Shown: positions 5,723 through 11,149 of the stretch, in pieces
How the letters are laid out: every line of letters begins with the position of its first letter
Numbering within the stretch: position 1 is the stretch's first letter
Assembly: GCF_025362455.1 (NCBI RefSeq)
Contig: NZ_JANYGJ010000171.1
Location: 1 to 11,149 of the forward strand
From: Deinococcus sp.
GTDB taxonomy: Bacteria; Deinococcota; Deinococci; Deinococcales; Deinococcaceae
Reading direction: 5' to 3'
DNA: 11,149 bases
Notes under the pieces: generated by a model
Seen by the model: the letters and a program-made list of their open reading frames with translations, nothing else
Told to the model about the DNA's origin: nothing
The model's database searches: none
Translations under genes and position numbers: made by a program

Positions 5723-6197
5723 GATAGCCGCCTGCGGTGTGCGGCTTCCGGGGCGTTCGTCCGCCAATGGCAGGCTGCCGATCCGCTCAAGATGTGAGGC
5801 TGATGTGCCGCGCCGCCGTGCTCATGCTGAGGCGGGCGTTCATGGGGGCGCTCCATCCGTACTAGACTGAGCGCTGAGGACCGCCGGACAACCGCCGACG
5901 AGACTGCTCCACTCCGGAGACTGCTCAAGGAATGGGGGCCGCCTCTCCTCGTTTTACCTCCACAGTCTGTGGGTGAGTGCCGTGTGCGCCAGGCATCGTG
6001 CGTCTGGACCGCCACACGAGTCGGTCACCTCAAGCAACACGTTCATGAACCTCGTCCATGAATGAATATCGTCAAGCTGCTGGTTTCGGCGCCGCCCTTC
6101 ACGTTGTTCGTCCCTGACCTGACCAGTCTCGCTGGTCGCATGGCCCCTCAGGTGGAAGGCCGCGCCGCAGCAGTGAAGTACCCCCAAAGGAGCCAAT
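5723..6197. other. 475-bp divergent intergenic region between menG and rny
   Basis: No convincing gene lies here; the short open frames have Arg/His/Ser-rich non-protein-like translations. The region must hold the promoters of both divergent genes, but I see no strong -35/-10 pair. Visible structure: a 10-bp direct repeat GAGACTGCTC at 5900-5909 and 5917-5926 (17-bp period); a palindrome with 6-bp arms, CCACAG-T-CTGTGG, at 5960-5972; a perfect 10-bp palindrome GTTCATGAAC at 6041-6050; and a hairpin with 6-bp arms, GACCAG/CTGGTC, at 6121-6137. The rny Shine-Dalgarno AAAGGAG is at 6186-6192. Confidence 0.5.
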
Positions 6198-7886
<1,689 letters not shown>

Positions 7887-7986
7887 AGAGGCGTGTGGCG
7901 CGTGGCCTGCGGCTTGTGGTAAAAGATCAGGAATAAACCCGTTGAGCTGAACACCGCTGCCTGAGCGGCCAGACGCAATGAAACGG

Positions 7987-8009
7987 CCCGCCCTCCGAGG
8001 CGGGTTTTT
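7987..8009 (+). terminator. Intrinsic terminator of rny
   Basis: A G+C-only 6-bp stem (CCCGCC at 7987-7992 with GGCGGG at 7999-8004) and a 6-nt loop are followed directly by TTTTT at 8005-8009. It lies 100 bp after the rny stop, with no gene between, and 174 bp before the next start. Confidence 0.88.
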
Positions 8010-8154
8010 GCTGATCTGACGCCGGGCACTGCAATGTTCAGGTCGGCGTCTGAGCTGAGTCCCTATCCCGCACCGCAAGGTCTTTGCCCAGTCGCCCTGC
8101 CCGCGCCCCGCCTCCCGCTTGCCAAACTTACACACTATACTCAGGTGAGTACCT

Positions 8155-8163
8155 TGCTACTAT
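8155..8163 (+). promoter_or_regulatory. Possible extended -10 promoter of the small membrane-protein gene
   Basis: TGC-TACTAT at 8155-8163 fits an extended -10 element (TGn plus five of six consensus bases), 20 bp before the ATG at 8184. No good -35 sits 17 bp upstream, which is tolerated with a TGn motif. It lies in a local A+T-rich patch after the rny terminator, where a new promoter is required. Confidence 0.4.
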
Positions 8164-8183
8164 ATTCTGGTGCTGAGCAACCC

Positions 8184-8672
8184 ATGTTGAACGACGAGGA
8201 ACGGCGGGAGATTCTGGTGCAGGAAGCCGAGCGGGCGCGGGCCGAGGCGTGGGAGCGCGGTGAGGCGGCGCAACTCCTGGCGCGGGAAACCTTCCGGGCG
8301 CAGGTCCGGGCGGCTTACCGGCCCCACTCGCCCCGGTGGCGCTGGTGGCTGGCCGGGGTGCTGGCCTGGGCGGCGGCGGCGGCGCTGTTTCTCTACTTTC
8401 GCCCGGCGCCGCTGCCCGAAGACACCGCCGGGGGCATCAGTTCGGTGGTGTTCGTCCAGCGCTGCGAGGGCGAACTGCTCGCCCAGCTCGGCCAGCTCGC
8501 CGCCGAATTTCCCGGTGCCCAGGAAGCTGAGCGCCAGATCACCGCCAGCAGCGACGGCAAACGCTGGGACGGCTGGGTGGTGTCGAGGCCCGACTTCGAG
8601 GGCCGCGCCGAATTCAGTTGCGTCTACAGCCCGCCCACCGACAGCCTTGAGGTGCAGCTCATCCGGCCATGA
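8184..8672 (+). CDS. Single-pass membrane protein of unknown function
   Basis: The family is not recognised. The product is 162 aa. An in-frame ATG at 8034 exists, but the 50 extra residues look like translated intergenic DNA and would span the probable promoter, so the ATG at 8184 is preferred; its ribosome-binding site is weak. Residues 1-48 are a charged, Glu/Arg/Ala-rich helix that is probably cytoplasmic. One hydrophobic segment (about 54-72, WWLAGVLAWAAAAALFLYF) follows RWR. The remaining 90 or so residues, likely outside the membrane, hold two cysteines (C94, C146) that could pair, and a compact alpha/beta stretch with RWDGWVVSRPDF. The single anchor with positive residues before it suggests an N-in, C-out topology. 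It shares its direction with the secreted 175-aa gene 132 bp downstream and may be co-transcribed with it. Coding likelihood is good; the function is open. Confidence 0.75.
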   Translation: MLNDEERREILVQEAERARAEAWERGEAAQLLARETFRAQVRAAYRPHSPRWRWWLAGVLAWAAAAALFLYFRPAPLPEDTAGGISSVVFVQRCEGELLAQLGQLAAEFPGAQEAERQITASSDGKRWDGWVVSRPDFEGRAEFSCVYSPPTDSLEVQLIRP

Positions 8673-8717
8673 CTGGCCCCCCCCCGTTCCGCTCAGCCCG
8701 ACCCCCAGCACGACACT

Positions 8718-8785
8718 CAGCTCAGCCCGACCCTCAGCTCAGCCCGACCCTCAGCTCAGCACGACCATGCGCCCAGCACGACCAT
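8718..8785. repeat. 17-bp tandem repeat upstream of the secreted-protein gene
   Basis: Four 17-bp units start at 8718, 8735, 8752 and 8769. The first two are identical (CAGCTCAGCCCGACCCT); the third and fourth end in ACGACCAT. Degenerate copies extend left to about 8691. The unit is not a multiple of three, and the array fills most of the 132-bp gap. It ends 10 bp before the ribosome-binding site at 8796 and creates two decoy ATGs (8767, 8784). Confidence 0.9.
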
Positions 8786-8795
8786 GCGCCCAACC

Positions 8796-8800
8796 AGGAG
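8796..8800 (+). promoter_or_regulatory. Ribosome-binding site that fixes the start at 8805
   Basis: AGGAG at 8796-8800 is 4 bp before the ATG at 8805. The in-frame ATG at 8784 has only repeat DNA upstream, so 8805 is the better start and places a clean signal peptide at the N-terminus. Confidence 0.8.
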
Positions 8801-8804
8801 ACTC

Positions 8805-9332
8805 ATGTTCAGACGTTCTGCCCTCGCCCTGTTGATCCTCACGCCCCTCAGCGCCCAGGCCGCCATCTTCCCGGTGCCCCGCGAGAAGGTCAGCCTGGTC
8901 TGCACCGACAACTACTTCAAAACGGACCGGGTGAATTTCGTGCTGCAAGATGAGGACTACGGCGGCTGCACGCTGAAATTGCCGCTGGCGCTGCGCGACC
9001 GCTGGCCGGGGCGCCGGACCTATTTCGTGCTGCCCCGCGTCTCGGCGCGGCTGCTGGTCCGCGACGACAAGGGTAAAGGCCAGTGGCTGCCGCTGGCGCC
9101 GCTGGTCAACCCCGGCGCCGACCCGCTGCACCTGGCGGTGGAGTCCAAGGGCTACAAGGAACTGATCTTGCAAGGCCGCTTCGGCAAGCTGAGCACGCTG
9201 GCCGGTGAGCGTGTCCCCGATACCGTCAGCACCGAGGGCAAGCTGACCGTCTGCGCCGCGCCGCTGCGGACCGGCGAAGACCCCTGCGCCACCTTCGATT
9301 TGACCGCACATTTCAAGGTGTATAAGCGCTGA
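8805..9332 (+). CDS. Secreted protein of unknown function with four cysteines
   Basis: The family is not recognised. The 175-aa product begins with a textbook Sec signal peptide: MFRRS, a hydrophobic core ALALLILTPL, and an AQA cleavage site near residue 19. The mature part is about 156 residues, with exactly four cysteines, C33, C55, C150 and C161. This would suit two disulfides, possibly pairing 33-55 and 150-161. It is rich in short hydrophobic strand-like segments (VNFVLQDE, CTLKLPLAL, TYFVLPRVSARLLV, ELILQGRF), which suggests a beta-sandwich. There is no membrane anchor, lipobox or catalytic motif I can point to. It lies downstream of the single-pass membrane protein on the same strand, and converges with the S41 protease. 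An envelope or periplasmic role is inferred only from the signal peptide. Confidence 0.8.
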   Translation: MFRRSALALLILTPLSAQAAIFPVPREKVSLVCTDNYFKTDRVNFVLQDEDYGGCTLKLPLALRDRWPGRRTYFVLPRVSARLLVRDDKGKGQWLPLAPLVNPGADPLHLAVESKGYKELILQGRFGKLSTLAGERVPDTVSTEGKLTVCAAPLRTGEDPCATFDLTAHFKVYKR

Positions 9333-9407
9333 ACAGGTCGCCCTGAGCTGTGCCAAGCTGTTTCAGCGTGATTTCTGAATAATCTGGCCCCCTGAACATA
9401 CAGAATC

Positions 9408-9476
9408 TGTCATTCTGAGCGCAGCGAAGGATCTCGTAGCTGAACGGCGAGATCCTTCGCTGCGCTCAGAATGACA
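9408..9476. repeat. Perfect 29-bp inverted repeat (REP/MITE-like hairpin) between convergent genes
   Basis: The left arm 9408-9436 and right arm 9448-9476 are exact reverse complements over 29 bp, separated by an 11-nt loop. The arms contain CATTCTGAGCGCAGCGAAGG, a sequence type I recall from dispersed intergenic hairpins in many environmental bacterial genomes; this is from memory, not a search. The element follows the plus-strand secreted-protein gene by 75 bp. Beyond the right arm lies AACTGTTTTGTTT, loosely U-rich in the plus-strand transcript, so it may also terminate transcription. No coding sequence is associated, so it is a non-autonomous element or structural repeat. Confidence 0.9.
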
Positions 9477-9564
9477 ACTGTTTTGTTTGAGCAGGACTTA
9501 TTTGATGGTCGAGAAACATCGTCTCGGCATTCATTATTTGGCAGCGACTGTACAAGAACGCGGT

Positions 9565-9591
9565 GTCACCGTGAGCCCAGCGAAGGGTCTA
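9565..9591 (+). repeat. Decayed single arm of the same repeat family
   Basis: Aligned without gaps to the start of the left arm at 9409, this 27-base stretch matches at 21 positions by hand count, including the core CAGCGAAGG. It has no partner arm nearby. It is in the same orientation as the left arm, which suggests an older, degraded element beside the intact hairpin. Confidence 0.6.
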
Positions 9592-9635
9592 ATCAAGTTC
9601 AGCCACTCATCATTGCAATAAGCACTCTGATCGCT

Positions 9636-11120
9636 TCAGTTCTTGATGTTCTCGGCGTCGTCGGTCACACTGCTGGCACTGATGACCGGGGCGGATTTCA
9701 GGGCGCTCAGGGCAGCGCTCAGCAGCGTGTCGGTGCCGCTGGCGGCCAGGGCACCGAGGTCGGTGGCGGCGCTGACGTCGGGTTTGACGCGCACCGGGTA
9801 GGGCGTGCCGTCGGGCTTGGCGTAATTGAGGATGGTGAGCTGAAGCGCCGCGCCGCTGCCCACCGGAAAGACGCGGGTGGCGGTGTTGCCCACGCCCGCC
9901 GTGCTCTCGCCGAGGATGGTGGCCCGCCCGGCGTACTGCATCTCGTAGGCAAAAAATTCGCTGCACGAGGCGCTGCCCGCGTCCACCATGACGGTCATCG
10001 GGCCGGTCCAGAGCGCCGGGCTCTTGACGCCGCTGCGAATCCGCCCGTCATCCAGGCGCGAGCCGCCGCGCACCACCGTCCGGGCCGAGCCCTGGGGCGT
10101 GCGGGCCAGGCGGGTGAAACTGGGCACAAAGGCGCTGGCCGAGCCGTCGCACTCGCTCAGGTCGCCGCCGGTATTGCCGCGCAGGTCCACGATCAGCCCG
10201 GCGGCGCTTTTGGCCTGGGCCTCACGCACCTGCTGATGCACCGTCTGGGCCACGCTGCCGCCCGACAAGAAGGTGGGAATGCGGATCACCGCCACCGGCC
10301 CGGCCTGCGCACCTGTGGGGGGCAAAAAGCTCAGGCGCGGCAGATCGCGGGTGCTGCTCTGGCGCGGTGTCAGCGCGACGCTCTGCGGCTGGCCTGCGCG
10401 CTCCAGCACGACGCTGATAGTGCGTCCGGCGTCGCGGGCGACCCGCAGGGCGTCGTAGGTGTACGGCTGGCCGTCGATGGTTTTCAGCACGTCGCCGCGC
10501 TTCAGGCCGCCCTCCTCGCTGGCGCTGCCGGGCACGATCTCCAGCACCAGGCGGTTCTGGCCGTCGAGCGGGGCCAATCTCACACCGAATTGCAGCCGGT
10601 CGCCGCCCGTGGCGCTGGTCACGAAATCCTCGAAGTCCGAGGGAATCTCGAAATAACTGTGCTCGTCGCCCAGGGCAGTGACCTCGGCGCTCAGCACCGG
10701 GAAGGCTTTGTCGGCGGCGCAGGTGTCAGGCGCCGGGGCACACACGGCGTCGAGGCGCTGCTGGTACTCCCGGCCCAGCGCCGCCCTGTCGACGGTACTC
10801 AGGCCGCCGTACTGATTCTGGATCAGGGTGTTGACTTCGTTGAACACCGCCTGGGCCGCCGAGCTGGTGCTGGCAGGCGTCTGGGCCGCCGAGCTGAGGT
10901 TGGCTTTGATGAGGGGCCGGGGCACCGAGCTTTGAGCGAGAGCGCTGACCGTCGACGTGCTGGCAGCCGGTTTATTGGCAGTCGACGTGCTGACCGTTGG
11001 CCGGGTGGCAGTGAGCCGGGCGGCAGTCGGCTGGCTGGCAGTCGGCTGGCTGGCAGTCGGCTGGGAGAGGGCTGGATTGGTCAGGCCCAGGGCCAGTGCG
11101 AGCAGCAGCAGACGTGTCAT
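9636..11120 (-). CDS. Exported S41-family PDZ protease (C-terminal-processing/tricorn-like)
   Basis: A 494-aa exported serine protease. Order: signal peptide (MTRLLLLALALGL, cleavage near ALS at about 19); a Thr/Ser/Pro/Ala-rich linker (about 20-90) with SQPTA repeats; a helical region with the ALGDEHSYF motif (H154); a PDZ domain (about 175-250) with LEIVPGSASEEGGLKRGDVLKTIDGQ; and the S41 core (about 272-450). The core shows AVIRIPTF, GLIVDLRGNTGGDLSE and VMVDAGSASCSEFFAYEMQ, with nucleophile S385 and E388 spaced S-x-x-E as in CtpA. Where CtpA-type enzymes have the catalytic Lys 25 residues later (TxGKG), this protein reads TAGVGNT with V410. With the conserved D-x-H-S histidine, this points to the S41B (tricorn-like, His-based) subgroup rather than a dead enzyme. 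Likely role: turnover or processing of envelope proteins. The gene stands alone on this strand and converges with the secreted-protein gene. Confidence 0.92.
   Translation of the reverse strand: MTRLLLLALALGLTNPALSQPTASQPTASQPTAARLTATRPTVSTSTANKPAASTSTVSALAQSSVPRPLIKANLSSAAQTPASTSSAAQAVFNEVNTLIQNQYGGLSTVDRAALGREYQQRLDAVCAPAPDTCAADKAFPVLSAEVTALGDEHSYFEIPSDFEDFVTSATGGDRLQFGVRLAPLDGQNRLVLEIVPGSASEEGGLKRGDVLKTIDGQPYTYDALRVARDAGRTISVVLERAGQPQSVALTPRQSSTRDLPRLSFLPPTGAQAGPVAVIRIPTFLSGGSVAQTVHQQVREAQAKSAAGLIVDLRGNTGGDLSECDGSASAFVPSFTRLARTPQGSARTVVRGGSRLDDGRIRSGVKSPALWTGPMTVMVDAGSASCSEFFAYEMQYAGRATILGESTAGVGNTATRVFPVGSGAALQLTILNYAKPDGTPYPVRVKPDVSAATDLGALAASGTDTLLSAALSALKSAPVISASSVTDDAENIKN
11022..11066. 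repeat. 15-bp tandem repeat encoding SQPTA units of the S41 protease linker
   Basis: Three in-frame 15-bp units start at 11022, 11037 and 11052 (GGCAGTCGGCTGGCT, the first two identical, the third differing in its last two bases). They encode the SQPTA repeats right after the signal peptide. Degenerate relatives continue to about 10950, including a duplicated GTCGACGTGCTG. Confidence 0.9.
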
Positions 11121-11149
11121 GGTGCTCTGTATTGTGCGCCGTCCAGGTC

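Noticed and set aside
5719..6015. 98-codon minus-strand frame upstream of menG
   Set aside because: The translation is His/Arg/Ser-rich with no domain, it overlaps the menG start, and it looks like non-coding G+C-rich sequence.
8119..8141. Promoter TTGCCA ... TATACT before the membrane-protein gene
   Set aside because: The spacer is only 11 bp, too short for a sigma-70-type promoter. The extended -10 at 8155-8163 is preferred.
9510..9526. Short CGAGA/TCTCG hairpin as terminator of the S41 gene
   Set aside because: The arms are only 5 bp with no U-run on the relevant strand, and it lies over 100 bp from the stop codon. It is within chance expectation.

Overview
The window looks like a chromosomal segment of a Deinococcus (or close Deinococcota) genome. 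Its coding DNA is very G+C-rich, it carries ribonuclease Y and a menaquinone-type UbiE/MenG methyltransferase, and it is full of short tandem repeats and Pro/Ala/Thr-rich exported proteins. The assignment rests on gene content and composition only; no rRNA or tRNA is present.

Layout. Bases 1-5722 hold seven genes, all on the minus strand. In transcription order they are menG (5722-4970), an HhH-GPD-like DNA-glycosylase-fold protein (4875-4090), a two-domain rhodanese/sulfurtransferase (3982-3086), an exported peptidoglycan-binding protein (2997-1852), two A+T-rich genes of unknown family (1796-1020 and 963-352), and the 5' end of a GidA/TrmFO-like flavoprotein that leaves the window at base 1. 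A gene-free interval of about 475 bp (5723-6197) separates menG from the divergent rny (6198-7886, plus), which ends at a clear intrinsic terminator. Two small plus-strand genes follow: a single-pass membrane protein (8184-8672) and a secreted four-cysteine protein (8805-9332). They converge on a minus-strand exported S41-family PDZ protease (11120-9636). The convergent gap carries a near-perfect 29-bp inverted repeat and a decayed copy of one arm.

The part that stands out is the A+T-rich island at about 205-1800. Sampled lines there are about 63-68 % A+T, inside otherwise G+C-rich DNA. It contains exactly two genes. The first product (258 aa) has a C-terminal half with residues spaced like a PD-(D/E)XK nuclease core. 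The second (203 aa) is acidic and has no signal peptide. The pair sits directly downstream of a secreted peptidoglycan-binding protein on the same strand. The simplest reading is a horizontally acquired nuclease-toxin/immunity module or a small defence pair; this is inference, and neither protein matches a family I can name with certainty.

The remaining genes are mostly housekeeping: quinone methylation, sulfur transfer, mRNA decay and envelope proteolysis. A second recurring feature is minisatellite DNA with 9-17 bp units, at least eight tracts. Some lie inside coding DNA, where they make Pro/Ala/Thr linkers. Others sit against start or stop codons: at the menG stop, the sulfurtransferase start, and the ribosome-binding site of the secreted protein at 8805.
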